Notes: generated from the letters alone by a model not told the origin. A stretch of DNA of 64,000 nucleotides from Xanthomonas melonis (GCF_020783655.1 NZ_JAJGQH010000008.1:124001-188000); one strand, 5' to 3'; numbered from the stretch's first letter, positions 50,690 to 59,878 are shown. Numbers and translations are program-made.

Positions 50690-52394
50690 GGCATGGCCCG
50701 ACGCGCTACGCATCCGGAAACTGCGCGCCATGCGGCCATGCCTGCCGGTGTCGGTGATGCACCGGCCCGGTCTGCATGCAGCGCTGCAACGTCTTCAGGC
50801 AGTGCCTGCGGCGTGTCTGCTGGCGCTGCTGGCCGTTCTGTTCTCGCCAGCGGTCGGCGCGGAAACGATGCCGCGCTTCGTCACCCAGAACGGTCGCCAT
50901 GCGGTCTTCGTCGACGGGGCGCCGTACACTATCCTGGCCGCACAGCTGCATAACTCCAGCGCCTGGCCGGCGGTGTTGCCCAAGGCGCTGGACGAGGTGG
51001 TCGCCCTGCATGCCAATACCGTGGAAGCGCCGGTGTACTGGGAGCAATTCGAGCCGGTGCAGGGCCGCTTCGACACCACCAATGTGGACGCGTTGATTGC
51101 CGGCGCCCGCAAACGTGGCCTGCGGGTGGCCTTGCTGTGGTTCGGCAGCTGGAAGAACGGCCAGATGCACTACGTGCCCGAATGGATCAAGCGCGACGAG
51201 GCAACGTATCGGCGCATGCGCGACGCCAACGGGGAGCCGGTGGATGTGTTGTCGCCGCACGTGGCGGCCAACGTGCAAGCCGATGCGCGTGCGTTCACCG
51301 CACTGATGGAGCACCTGCGCAAGGTGGACGGTGACCGTCACACCGTGATCCTGGTGCAGGTGGAAAACGAGCCTGGCGCGATCGGCACCGTGCGCGACCA
51401 CGGACCGGCCGGCGAGGCGGCGTTCGCACAACCGGTGCCTGCGGCAATCGCACAGGCGCTGGGCAAACCGCAGGGTAGCTGGCAGCAACTGTTCGGCGCA
51501 GAGGCCGCGGAAGCCTTCAACGCGCACGCAACCGCCGCGTACATCGAACAGGTGGCCGCCGCCGGCAAGCGCGCGTATCCGCTGCCGCTCTACGTCAACA
51601 CCTGGTTGCGCTACAAGGGCAAGCGGTATCCAGGCCTGGACTATCCCTCCGGTGGCGCCACGGTGAACGTGTTCGCGCTGTGGCGCGCGGCCACGCCGTC
51701 GATCGATTTCATCGGCACCGACATCTACACCAGCGATTACAACGAATACACCAAGGTCATTGGCCAGTACGCGCGGCCGGACAACCCGGCCTGGGTATCG
51801 GAAACCGGCTTCGAGGCGGCCACCGCGCCGTACCTGTTCCATGTGCTGGGGCAGGGCGGGGTGGGCTTCTCGGTGTTCGGCATGGATGGCAACCCGGACA
51901 GCCAGGCCAACCGCGACGCGATCGCTGCACACGCCGCCAACTTCAAGCTGCTGGCGCCGCTGCAGCGCGTGATCGCCCAGGCCGCCTTCGACGGCCGGCT
52001 GCAGGCGGTGGCCGAACAGCCCGGCGCGCCGCAACGCACGCTGCGCTTCGGCGACTGGCAGGCCAAGGTGTCGTTCGGTGCGCCGATGTGGGGCGATGCC
52101 CCGGCCATCCTGCCGGGCAACGACGACCGTGCCGGGCGGCTGCTGGTGGCGCAACTGGGGCCGGAGGAATTCCTGGTCACCGGGATGGCCGCGCGCGTTG
52201 AATTTTTCCGCGACGCGGCCGATACCTGTCATGGACAACTGTTGCGGGTGGAGCAGGGGCGGTATGTGGACGGACGCTGGCAGGTCGAAAGACAGCTCAA
52301 CGGCGACCAGACCGACTATGGCCTCAACTTCGGCCGCGGCGGCCCCGCCAGCTCCGAACCCGCGGTGCTGCGGGTGCGGGTCGGAACCTATTGA
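50679..52394 (+). CDS. GH35 beta-galactosidase with DUF5597-type C-terminal domain, exported
   Basis: This 571-residue protein is a glycoside hydrolase of the GH35 type. The TIM barrel holds the acid/base in VQVENEPG (Glu231) and the nucleophile in WVSETGFE (Glu375). A long signal region (about 35-62, VPAACLLALLAVLFSPAVGAE) directs it to the periplasm; ATG 50730 or 50757 would give a more usual signal length than ATG 50679. The C-terminal domain (about 415-571) matches the DUF5597 extension. It would release galactose from plant glycans, perhaps the galactans of arabinogalactan proteins. Confidence 0.88.
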   Translation: MANEAWPDALRIRKLRAMRPCLPVSVMHRPGLHAALQRLQAVPAACLLALLAVLFSPAVGAETMPRFVTQNGRHAVFVDGAPYTILAAQLHNSSAWPAVLPKALDEVVALHANTVEAPVYWEQFEPVQGRFDTTNVDALIAGARKRGLRVALLWFGSWKNGQMHYVPEWIKRDEATYRRMRDANGEPVDVLSPHVAANVQADARAFTALMEHLRKVDGDRHTVILVQVENEPGAIGTVRDHGPAGEAAFAQPVPAAIAQALGKPQGSWQQLFGAEAAEAFNAHATAAYIEQVAAAGKRAYPLPLYVNTWLRYKGKRYPGLDYPSGGATVNVFALWRAATPSIDFIGTDIYTSDYNEYTKVIGQYARPDNPAWVSETGFEAATAPYLFHVLGQGGVGFSVFGMDGNPDSQANRDAIAAHAANFKLLAPLQRVIAQAAFDGRLQAVAEQPGAPQRTLRFGDWQAKVSFGAPMWGDAPAILPGNDDRAGRLLVAQLGPEEFLVTGMAARVEFFRDAADTCHGQLLRVEQGRYVDGRWQVERQLNGDQTDYGLNFGRGGPASSEPAVLRVRVGTY

Positions 52395-52483
52395 CGACTG
52401 CAGACGTTGCGGCGCGTGCCTCCGTGTGTTTGCCTGCATCACCTCGAATCCCGCATCACACTCACATTCTTAGCGGAGCCACC

Positions 52484-52780
52484 ATGAGCATCAGCGCCAT
52501 CGCCAGTTCCGGAATGCAGGCCGCCGCACTGCGTCAGCAGGTGGCTGCCGGCAATGTGGCCCGGCAGCCGGTGGAGGGCAGCCCGCGGCAGGCCGTCGCA
52601 GCCAGCACGCAGGCCAATGGTGGCGTGGCGGCCAGCGTGGTGGAGGCGCCCTCCGATCCCGCCGCACCGGTCACCGATCTGGTCGACGGGCTGTCGGCAC
52701 GCAACGCTTTTCAAGCCAACGCCACTGCGCTACGTCGCTCCGACGAAATGCTGGGTAGCTTGTTGGACGTGTTGAGCTGA
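52484..52780 (+). CDS. Orphan flagellar rod (FlgC-like) C-terminal-type small protein
   Basis: This 98-residue protein starts MSISAIASSGMQAAALRQQVAAGNVA, close to the N-terminal helix of flagellar rod proteins. It ends with LVDGLSARNAFQANATALRRSDEMLGSLLDVL, close to the C-terminal heptad region of FlgC-type rod subunits. The middle domain is missing, so it is a minimal 'two-helix' version. No other flagellar gene is near. It could polymerise with rod proteins or be a remnant; AGCGGAG before the ATG suggests it is translated. Confidence 0.7.
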   Translation: MSISAIASSGMQAAALRQQVAAGNVARQPVEGSPRQAVAASTQANGGVAASVVEAPSDPAAPVTDLVDGLSARNAFQANATALRRSDEMLGSLLDVLS

Positions 52781-53032
52781 GAGCCTGGATTGGACGAAAG
52801 CCGGTTGTCGATCTGGTGCTTGGGGTACATGGCCGGCGCGCTAGCCCCACCTGCTGACACGACAGGCAGATGCACGTTGTGCGTGTCTGAGTCGGCGGAT
52901 TGATGACCGTTGCTCATGCCGGTATCGATAACCGCGGTTGTCTTGTCTGCGGGTGGTAGGACCGTGCGGGCAGCCCGCAAGCGTAGAGCGGCTGATCTGT
53001 TACCCGGCTCCCCGGCCCTTGCCCGCCTACCA

Positions 53033-53102
53033 TCGCGGGACACGCAGTGAATCCGTCCATGGAGGCTCTTACGCGGCATCCATGCCGCGTAAGGTCCCGC
53101 GA
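53033..53102 (+). repeat. 70-bp intergenic repeat, copy 1
   Basis: The unit runs TCGCGGGACACGC...AAGGTCCCGCGA. It contains a central palindrome, CGCGGCATCCATGCCGCG-like (53073-53088 region), and is bounded by TCGCGGGA/TCCCGCGA, so the whole unit is a long imperfect inverted repeat. A related copy lies in reverse orientation at 53193-53263. This looks like a Xanthomonas family of extragenic palindromic elements. Confidence 0.65.
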
Positions 53103-53192
53103 CGCTAGGCGGGCAATGACCAGTCGAGATGGTCGCTGTGCATGTTTTCAACAAAGCAGCCGACTCACTCTCTGGTGCGGTGTCCTCGCCGA

Positions 53193-53263
53193 TCGCGGGA
53201 CCGTGTGGCGGCATGGATGCCGCCACCGAGCCCCCAGGGATGGATTCACGGCGTGTCCCGCGA
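53193..53263 (-). repeat. 70-bp intergenic repeat, copy 2 (inverted)
   Basis: Read on the minus strand this copy begins TCGCGGGACACGCCGTGAAT and ends CACACGGTCCCGCGA, and matches copy 1 in its ends, the GTGAATCC block and the central GGCATCCATGCC palindrome. It differs in the inner stem arms by matching changes on both sides (GGTGGCGGC/GCCGCCAC against TTACGCGGC/GCCGCGTAA), which suggests that the stem, not the sequence, is conserved. Confidence 0.65.
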
Positions 53264-53332
53264 GCGGCAAGGGCACCGCGCCCTCGGCCAATCAATCTTT
53301 TGCATTAGAGCGTCAAGCCGAAGTCGTTGTAC

Positions 53333-54499
53333 TCACTTTCCGTCATTACCCAACACCTGCGCCGCATCCACGATATCCACGCCCTGCAATTGGCCCAGCC
53401 AATTGTCGAACCATGGTTTGTGGCTGGCGCCGACCACGGCCAGCACCCGTGCGCCGGGCTGCTCGGCAAAGCAGGCGCGGACATTGGAGACCATGCGCAG
53501 ATTGCGGATCTCCCAGCCGGACACGTAGCGATACCCGTAGCGCTGCGGTGAGGCTTCGCCCAGGGCGGCGGCAAAGTCCACCGCTATCGCGAGTTGCTGG
53601 CTGGCCGGCAGGTTGATCGCTCGGTACAGCTCCAGCAGCTTTCCTGCACGCGCCAGCGCATCTTCACGGGTACGCATTGCCGCTGCACGGGGTGCGGCCT
53701 TGTCCCAGGCCGCCTGGATCGCCTTGCCGTACTCCGCTGGGTCGCCCACGTCCACGTTGTCGCCGGTGTGGTCATCGACCGGATGCACGCGTTGCAGCCC
53801 CAGCCGCGCCGCCAGTTGCGCGGCGATCTGGTAGCTCTCGTTGGGGCGCTTCTGCGCATCGCGCAATCGTGCTGCCAGCGCCGCGTTCAAGCCGTCGCCG
53901 GGGCGCCGCTCGGCCTGCGCAAGCTGCAGCCACTGCACCAGCGCCGAAGCCGGATCGCCCGAGGCCAGGAACAGCGACGCCAATCGGCGGCGTTGCGCTG
54001 GCGTAGGTGCACTGGGCCATGTCTTCAGCGTCTGCTGTACCTGGCCGATCGCGGCTGGTACGTCCAGTCCCGTGGCCGCCGCCGCCTCGGCGGTTTCCGG
54101 GCAGTAGGTGGTTACATCCTCGGGAAGGTAGGTGGCCGGATGGCGCCGCATCAGATCGCAGGTCTCGCCGGACAGGTTCTCGATGGTGATGATGGTCGGC
54201 CGATAGGCGGCCAATCGCTCCAGCAGCGGCTGCAAGCGCGACGCATCGACGTCACTGCCCTTGGGCAGCTGCGACAGATGCACGCTGCCCAGCACCAGCA
54301 CCTGGGTGCGTGGGGCGGCCATCCCGGCATCCAGTTGCGACAGGTCCACTTGCGCCTGTGCGATGCAGGGCACGATCAGGGCCAGCCACAGCCAGCAATG
54401 CGCCGGAGGTTTCGACCACTTGGCGGACGCGCCGCCGACATCGAAAAACCGCGCTGCGGCGCGGGCAGTGTGTGCGATGCGCGGTAAGGACGACTGCAT
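53333..54499 (-). CDS. DUF5694 exported protein (TraB/EreA-like fold)
   Basis: This 388-residue protein matches the DUF5694 layout: an early VLVLGSVHLSQLPK strand-helix, TIITIENLSGE, and a C-terminal VLAVVGASHKPWFDNWL. These His/Glu-containing motifs recall the TraB/EreA-like hydrolase fold. A hydrophobic segment (about 35-50, CWLWLALIVPCIAQAQ) after a basic n-region is a likely Sec signal, so it is periplasmic. It is divergent from the Tat-glycosidase gene, sharing the gap that holds the palindrome at 54687-54701, so the two may be co-regulated. Function unknown. Confidence 0.82.
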   Translation of the reverse strand: MQSSLPRIAHTARAAARFFDVGGASAKWSKPPAHCWLWLALIVPCIAQAQVDLSQLDAGMAAPRTQVLVLGSVHLSQLPKGSDVDASRLQPLLERLAAYRPTIITIENLSGETCDLMRRHPATYLPEDVTTYCPETAEAAAATGLDVPAAIGQVQQTLKTWPSAPTPAQRRRLASLFLASGDPASALVQWLQLAQAERRPGDGLNAALAARLRDAQKRPNESYQIAAQLAARLGLQRVHPVDDHTGDNVDVGDPAEYGKAIQAAWDKAAPRAAAMRTREDALARAGKLLELYRAINLPASQQLAIAVDFAAALGEASPQRYGYRYVSGWEIRNLRMVSNVRACFAEQPGARVLAVVGASHKPWFDNWLGQLQGVDIVDAAQVLGNDGK

Positions 54500-54686
54500 G
54501 ACGTTCCTTGTGGGTGGGCTTGGGTTGCGTGGCGGTCTGGCGACGAGGTCGCCTGCGTCTGTGCAGCCAGTGTGGCTGCCACTGCAGGTACCGGCGTGGC
54601 CAGGAAGTCATGTGGCTAAATGGCAGGGGGCGGCAACTGGGCGCTGCGCCGTTGCTGCGATGGCAGCGCAGCAACAGCTGCTTGTG

Positions 54687-54701
54687 TGCGGATTTCCGCA
54701 T
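54687..54701. promoter_or_regulatory. Candidate operator palindrome TGCGGATTTCCGCAT
   Basis: This 15-mer is identical to the core of the palindrome at 37410-37424 before the hydroxyproline operon. It lies 78 bp before the ATG of the Tat-glycosidase gene, in the gap shared with the divergent DUF5694 gene. It is a likely binding site for one regulator that acts on both clusters. Confidence 0.58.
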
Positions 54702-54778
54702 ACGGGCCAGACACGTGCCACAAGACGCGAGCCGCGCCCTCGCGCACGATGTGGATGAGATCAACCGAGGGCGCGACG

Positions 54779-57136
54779 ATGGACCGCAGAAGCTTTTTGC
54801 GTCAGAGCATGGCGGCGACCGCCGCAGTGGGCGTAGGTGCCGCGCGCGCGATGCCAGGCACGCCGCACGCCCCGGCGACGTTGCCGCCACCGGTGCTGCC
54901 GCGTCTTGAGGCGCTGCCGTCGGCCGCGCATGTCGGCAGCACGCTTTGCCGCTTTCGACATCTGCAGCAGGACTGGACCGTCTACGAGCACCTCGACAGC
55001 CCGCAGGGCCAGCTGACGCTTTGGACCGACAGCGGCATGCTGCGCCTGGACAAGCGCACCGAGCCGGCGTATCCGGCCGAAAGCAAGCCGTACTTCGGTC
55101 TGCCGCTGGCGCAGGTGGCCATGGCCGAGGCAGATCTGCTCGCCGACCGCCTGCTGCGCGACGGCGACCCGGACGAGGCGCAGGTGCGCGATGTGGCGCC
55201 GCCGCCGGCGTCCTTGCTCGATCCCAAGGACAACGGCGGCCGTTGGCCATGGACCACCTTCGTCGGTACGCGCGAAGCGCTGGACACCATGCCGATCCTG
55301 CCCAACGGCCGCAGCCGCACGGCACGCCCGGAGCAGGCCTTCGCCGAGCTCGGCGAAGAGGCGTTGATCAAACGGCGCGAGGAAGGCCTGCTGGGTGGCT
55401 GGATGCCTGCAGTGCGCAAGGTGATGCGCCGCGAAGGCGAGGCCGATAGCTGGTACGACGTGCTGGTGTTCGCCGATGTGCGTGCCAGCGATCGCTTCGT
55501 GGTGCAGACCTGGCATCGCACGATGCAGGTGCGCGGCGGCGAGATCGCCGGCGTGCATTACACCCACAGCTATCCCGCGTTCGCACCGTCGCGCAAGCCG
55601 GCCACCGCCGAGCAGTTCTACGCGGCGTTGATCGATTTTGCCGCGTACTGGCAGCACGCCATGGACGGCACGGTGCAGGCGCAGCTGCCCGATGCCAGCT
55701 GGAACGACATGGCGCAATTCGCCTTCGCGCGCGAGCTGGTGGTACGCCCCGGTGGCGATTATCCGAAGTACGGTGCGGTGGAGCGCGACTACTACGGCAA
55801 CGAGTACGACGGCTTCCAGGACACCTTTACCAGCTCGTTCTACGCCAACCTGGAATGGGGCCGCTTCCCGCAGGCCGCCGCGGTACTGGACAACTACTTC
55901 GACGATTTCGTGCAGGACGATGGCCTGCCGAACATGCGCGGGCCGGAGGTCGGGCAGTTCGGGCTCACCCTGTCGCTGCTGGCGCGCTATCTGCGCTACA
56001 CCGGTGATGCCGCGCGCCTGCGCCGGTTGCTGCCCAAGATCTCCGCTACCGCAGCGGTTCTGTGCGATCTGCACGACCAGGCGTTGGCCTTGCCGCGCAC
56101 TGCGCACGGCCACGGGCTGCTGCATGGCTGGAACGAGTCCGACGCCTGCCTGTTCGCCGATCCCTCGCTGTGGTGGAAGCCGTATTACGCCAATAGCGCG
56201 ATGACCATCCGTGGCTGGGAAGACATCGCGCAGGTGTGGACCACGCTGGGCGGCGATGCTGCAACGGCCGCGCAGTGGCAGCGCCGCGCGACGCAACTGC
56301 GCGCGCGGCTCGAAGCCAGCCTGCGCGCGAACGTGCGCCACGAGCTGTCGCCACCATACGTAGGTCCGTTGCCGGGCACCACGTTGACCTTCCGCCAATC
56401 GTTGCTGCAGGAAAAACCCAGCGAACAGCAATGGCCGCATCGCGCCTACGCCGAACTGCTGCAGGCCGACGTGCTGCCCGACGATCTGGCCCATCTGGTC
56501 ATCGACTGCCTGCGCGGCCATGGCGGCACCAGCATCGGCGTGGTGGCCAATATCGCGCCGCCGGAGCCGGGCAGCCGCGACCTGCTTGGCTTCATTTCTT
56601 ATGGATATGCGCAGCAATTGCTGCGGCTGGACCGCATCGAAGAGTATCTATTGTTCGTCTACGCGCACCGTTATCAGGTACACACACGCGGCAGCTGGAC
56701 GGCGGGCGAGGTCAGCGGTATCACCGGCGGCATGCCGCTGTTCTGCATGCCTGCCCAGATGACCATTCCGCTGCTGCTGCGCTGGATGCTGGTCAGCGAA
56801 GACAGTGCGGGCGAGCAGCTGTTCCTTGCGCGCGCGGTGCCACGTGCGTGGCTGGAAAGTGGCGCAACCGTCGGCATCACCGCCGCGCCCACCCGATGGG
56901 GCAAGCTCACCTTGCGCCTGCGCACCGATGTCCACGCGCGTTGTATCGAAGGCGAGGTGGAACTGCCGGAACGCAGGCCGAAACGCATCTGGCTGAGCCT
57001 GCGTGTGCCGGCGGGCATGCGGCTGCAGCGGGTGCTGGTCGACGGCAAGCCGGTGCGGCCGCAGGGCCGGCATGCCGACCGGGTGGCGTTGCCGGGCACA
57101 GCGGCATTGGTCGCGGTGCAGGCATGGTACGCATGA
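54779..57136 (+). CDS. Tat-exported alpha/alpha-toroid glycosidase-like protein
   Basis: This 785-residue protein begins with a Tat signal (MDRRSFLRQSMAATAAVGVG), so it is exported folded. The central part (about 300-640) has the repeated aromatic helices of six-hairpin glycosidases, with acidic sites such as DYYGNEYDGFQDTF, WNESDACLFADPSLWW, LQEKPSEQQWPHRAYAEL and GEVSGITGGMPL. The N-terminal 250 residues look like a beta-sandwich. I cannot fix the GH family; the neighbours (TonB receptor, DUF1680 glycosidase) suggest arabinoside or related plant-glycan removal. A cofactor or early folding may explain Tat use. Start ATG 54779 is set by the twin-arginine motif. Confidence 0.75.
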   Translation: MDRRSFLRQSMAATAAVGVGAARAMPGTPHAPATLPPPVLPRLEALPSAAHVGSTLCRFRHLQQDWTVYEHLDSPQGQLTLWTDSGMLRLDKRTEPAYPAESKPYFGLPLAQVAMAEADLLADRLLRDGDPDEAQVRDVAPPPASLLDPKDNGGRWPWTTFVGTREALDTMPILPNGRSRTARPEQAFAELGEEALIKRREEGLLGGWMPAVRKVMRREGEADSWYDVLVFADVRASDRFVVQTWHRTMQVRGGEIAGVHYTHSYPAFAPSRKPATAEQFYAALIDFAAYWQHAMDGTVQAQLPDASWNDMAQFAFARELVVRPGGDYPKYGAVERDYYGNEYDGFQDTFTSSFYANLEWGRFPQAAAVLDNYFDDFVQDDGLPNMRGPEVGQFGLTLSLLARYLRYTGDAARLRRLLPKISATAAVLCDLHDQALALPRTAHGHGLLHGWNESDACLFADPSLWWKPYYANSAMTIRGWEDIAQVWTTLGGDAATAAQWQRRATQLRARLEASLRANVRHELSPPYVGPLPGTTLTFRQSLLQEKPSEQQWPHRAYAELLQADVLPDDLAHLVIDCLRGHGGTSIGVVANIAPPEPGSRDLLGFISYGYAQQLLRLDRIEEYLLFVYAHRYQVHTRGSWTAGEVSGITGGMPLFCMPAQMTIPLLLRWMLVSEDSAGEQLFLARAVPRAWLESGATVGITAAPTRWGKLTLRLRTDVHARCIEGEVELPERRPKRIWLSLRVPAGMRLQRVLVDGKPVRPQGRHADRVALPGTAALVAVQAWYA

Positions 57137-57297
57137 TGTCCTCGCGCGGCGGCCAGGCGTTACGTCATTGAATACACGGCCTTCGTTGCCAGTCACCATC
57201 GCACCGGCCTTCGCTGCGATGCGTGCTATGGCTCTCACCTGAAACGCCAGCGTCTGATGGCGCAGGTCAATCGTCACACACGCTCGACGGAACCTGT

Positions 57298-59664
57298 ATG
57301 ACATGGTCATCTGATCGCACGCCGAAGAACCGCCTGGCCCGCCATCTGAGCTGGCGGGCCAGCCTTATGCTGTTGACGATGCTGGCGCCTGCCGTCCTGG
57401 CGCAACCCTCGGCGCCCACTGCCGCGCAATACACACAGGCCATGGCGGTGTCCGAACACTACCGGTCGCTGGTCGATCGCGAGCCTGCCGAACCGGTGTG
57501 GGTCGATACGGGACGCTTTCTGTACCGGCGCGGCGTTGCACGCCCCGGCCGAGCTCCGGCGATCGAGTACCGGTTGGTGGATGCCGCCAGCGGTCGCAAT
57601 ACGCTGGCCTTCGATCATGCCCGGCTGGCAGCGGCCTTGACCCAGGCCGGCGCGCAAGATGTCGATGCGGCCGCGTTGGCGCTGAAACAGCCGACGCTCG
57701 TGCAGCAGCGCCTTGGCTTTCGACTGGCGCGGCTGGGGTGGCAATGCGATCTGGCGCGTTATCGCTGCGAGCATCGTCCCGACCGCGATGAATCCGCCGA
57801 AACGATGGACATGGCACTGCCGCTCAAGCAAGGCGAGCGCATGGCCAAGACGTCGCCGGACGGGCGCTGGCGCGCATGGGTGGAGCAGGGCAATCTGGTG
57901 ATTGCGCCGACCGGCGGCGGGGAACGCCGGGACCTCAGTCGCGAGGGCAGCGGCGGCGACTATTACGCCATCGACAGCGTGGAATGGTCGCCGGATTCGC
58001 AGCATCTGGCCGCCTACCGGGTCAAGGCGCCGCCGCCGCACATGGTGTACTACATCGAATCGGCGCCGGCCGATCGCGTGCAGCCCAGGCTGCATCAGCA
58101 GATCTATCCAAAGCCGGGCGATGCGTTGCCGGTGATGCAGCCGGTGCTGTTCGACATCGCCACCGGCGCGGCCCATCCAGTGGCGATGACGCTGCTGCCC
58201 AATGCCTTTACGTTGAACGGCATCCGCTGGTGGAAGGACAGCCGTGGCTTCACCTTCGAGTACAACGCGCGTGGGCACCAGGTGTATCGCGTCATCGAGG
58301 TGGATGCGCGCACCGCGGCGGCGCGCACGCTGATCGAAGAGACCTCGCCCACCTTCATCGAATACTCCGAACTCAGCGGCACGCACGAAGACGGCGGCAA
58401 ATATGCGCGCAAGGATCTGGCCGACGGCGCGCAGATCCTGTGGGCTTCCGAGCGCGATGGCTGGGAGCATGTGTATCTCTATGACGGCCATCGTGGCGAG
58501 GTGGTCCGCCAGGTGACCCGCGGCGAATGGGTGGTGCGCAAGCTCGATTACATCGACGAGGCGGCGGGGCAGCTGTATTTCACCGCCTCGGGCATGCAAC
58601 CCGGGGAAGACCCGTATTACCGGCATGCCTATCGCATCGGGCTGGACGGCACCGGCCTGACCGCACTGACGCCGCAGACCGCCGATCATCAGGTGAGCTA
58701 TTCGCCGGATGGCAAGTGGTTCGTGGACCTGTACTCGCGCGTGGACCTCGGCCCGGTGCTGGAGCTGCGTCGTAGCGCCGATGGCGGGCTGGCGCATACG
58801 GTGGAGCGCACCGATTTAGGCAAGTTGCTCGCCAGCGGTTGGCAGCCGCCGCTTCCGTTCCATAGCGTCGGGCGCGATGGCAAGACCGAGATCTGGGGGG
58901 TGATCAATCGCCCGCAACATTTCGATCCGCACCAGCATTACCGCGTGATCGAGTACATCTACGCCGGCCCGCAGGGCTCCTTCGTCCCCAAGACGTTCAG
59001 TGCGGGCGCCTTCGCCTTGACCGGCCTGGGATTTACGGTTGCGCAGATCGACGGGATGGGCACCAACAATCGCTCGCGCGCCTTCCACGATGTGGCCTGG
59101 CGCAATCTCAAGGACGCCGGCTTGCCTGACCGCATTGCCTGGCACAAGGCCGCTGCCGCGCAGTATCCGTGGTACGACATCGATGGTGGCGTTGGCGTGT
59201 TCGGCACCTCAGCAGGTGGGCAGAACGCACTGGGTGCGCTGCTGTTCCATTCGGAGTTCTATGTCGCCGGAGTGGCCAATTCCGGCTGCCATGACAACCG
59301 CATGGACAAGATCTGGTGGAACGAGCAGTGGATGGGCTGGCCGGTGGGGCCGTGGTACGCAGAATCCTCCAACGTGGAAAATGCCGCACGCCTGCAAGGT
59401 CATCTACTGCTGATCACCGGCGACATGGATATGAACGTCGACCCAGCCAGTACCTTCCAGGTGGCCGATCGCCTGATCAAGGCCAACAAGGATTTCGACT
59501 TGCTGGTGGTGCCCGGCGGCGATCACGGCGCCGGCGGCGACTACGGCAGGCGGCGTCTGCTGGATTTCTTCGTGCGCTGGATGCAGCGCTCGCCCACGCC
59601 GGAGTGGAACCGCAGCCCGGACAGCACTGCACCGCAGCCAGCGGCATCCACCGCGCCGCGATGA
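57298..59664 (+). CDS. S9 family prolyl oligopeptidase / DPP4-like peptidase, exported
   Basis: This 788-residue serine peptidase has a Sec signal (about 18-36, SWRASLMLLTMLAPAVLAQ), an N-terminal DPP4-type beta-propeller (about 110-540) and an alpha/beta-hydrolase domain. The triad is Ser638 in GTSAGGQNA, Asp in TGDMDMNVDP and His in VPGGDHGAGG. Such enzymes cut dipeptides or oligopeptides at Pro or Ala. In this cluster it would trim proline- or hydroxyproline-rich peptides in the periplasm after sugars are removed. The nearest glycosidase gene ends 161 bp upstream. Confidence 0.92.
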   Translation: MTWSSDRTPKNRLARHLSWRASLMLLTMLAPAVLAQPSAPTAAQYTQAMAVSEHYRSLVDREPAEPVWVDTGRFLYRRGVARPGRAPAIEYRLVDAASGRNTLAFDHARLAAALTQAGAQDVDAAALALKQPTLVQQRLGFRLARLGWQCDLARYRCEHRPDRDESAETMDMALPLKQGERMAKTSPDGRWRAWVEQGNLVIAPTGGGERRDLSREGSGGDYYAIDSVEWSPDSQHLAAYRVKAPPPHMVYYIESAPADRVQPRLHQQIYPKPGDALPVMQPVLFDIATGAAHPVAMTLLPNAFTLNGIRWWKDSRGFTFEYNARGHQVYRVIEVDARTAAARTLIEETSPTFIEYSELSGTHEDGGKYARKDLADGAQILWASERDGWEHVYLYDGHRGEVVRQVTRGEWVVRKLDYIDEAAGQLYFTASGMQPGEDPYYRHAYRIGLDGTGLTALTPQTADHQVSYSPDGKWFVDLYSRVDLGPVLELRRSADGGLAHTVERTDLGKLLASGWQPPLPFHSVGRDGKTEIWGVINRPQHFDPHQHYRVIEYIYAGPQGSFVPKTFSAGAFALTGLGFTVAQIDGMGTNNRSRAFHDVAWRNLKDAGLPDRIAWHKAAAAQYPWYDIDGGVGVFGTSAGGQNALGALLFHSEFYVAGVANSGCHDNRMDKIWWNEQWMGWPVGPWYAESSNVENAARLQGHLLLITGDMDMNVDPASTFQVADRLIKANKDFDLLVVPGGDHGAGGDYGRRRLLDFFVRWMQRSPTPEWNRSPDSTAPQPAASTAPR

Positions 59665-59760
59665 TCGGCGCGGCGCTGCAGGCGGGGTGATCCGGCCAAC
59701 CTCGATGAGGTCAGCGCGCAGGCACGCCGGCTCCGGCATGCAGCGGTCAATACACATCGT

Positions 59761-59784
59761 GGCGATGGCGATGGCGATGGCGAT
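59761..59784. repeat. Tandem hexamer (GGCGAT)x4
   Basis: Four perfect GGCGAT units are followed by the decayed GGAGAC. A short tandem array in a promoter region can change length by slippage and alter spacing. Whether it does so here is unknown; the array is short. Confidence 0.6.
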
Positions 59785-59862
59785 GGAGACTGGGAGTGCA
59801 CGCCCGCTTGAGGCCGTGCATGGAGCAGGCACGTGCAGCGATCACGCATACGCATTCCCACC

Positions 59863-59878
59863 ATGCTGTTTTCCGCAT
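59863..59878. promoter_or_regulatory. Variant operator ATGCTGTTTTCCGCAT
   Basis: The sequence matches the site ATGCGGATTTCCGCAT (37409-37424) at 14 of 16 positions; both differences are in the left arm, so the right half-site is intact. It lies 294 bp before the TonB receptor ATG. It may be a weaker member of the same operator set. Confidence 0.4.

Larger units (their letters stand above)
52781..53332. other. Intergenic region with an inverted repeat pair
   Basis: This 552-bp gap separates the FlgC-like gene from the convergent DUF5694 gene. Its main content is two copies of a 70-bp palindromic repeat in opposite orientation. Open frames that cross it follow the repeats and lack start signals. 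No promoter or RNA gene was recognised. Confidence 0.5.

Noticed and set aside
53047-53616. Plus-strand open frame starting in the intergenic repeats
   Set aside because: It crosses the palindromic repeats and then runs antisense to the DUF5694 gene; no ribosome-binding site and low-complexity Arg/Pro composition.
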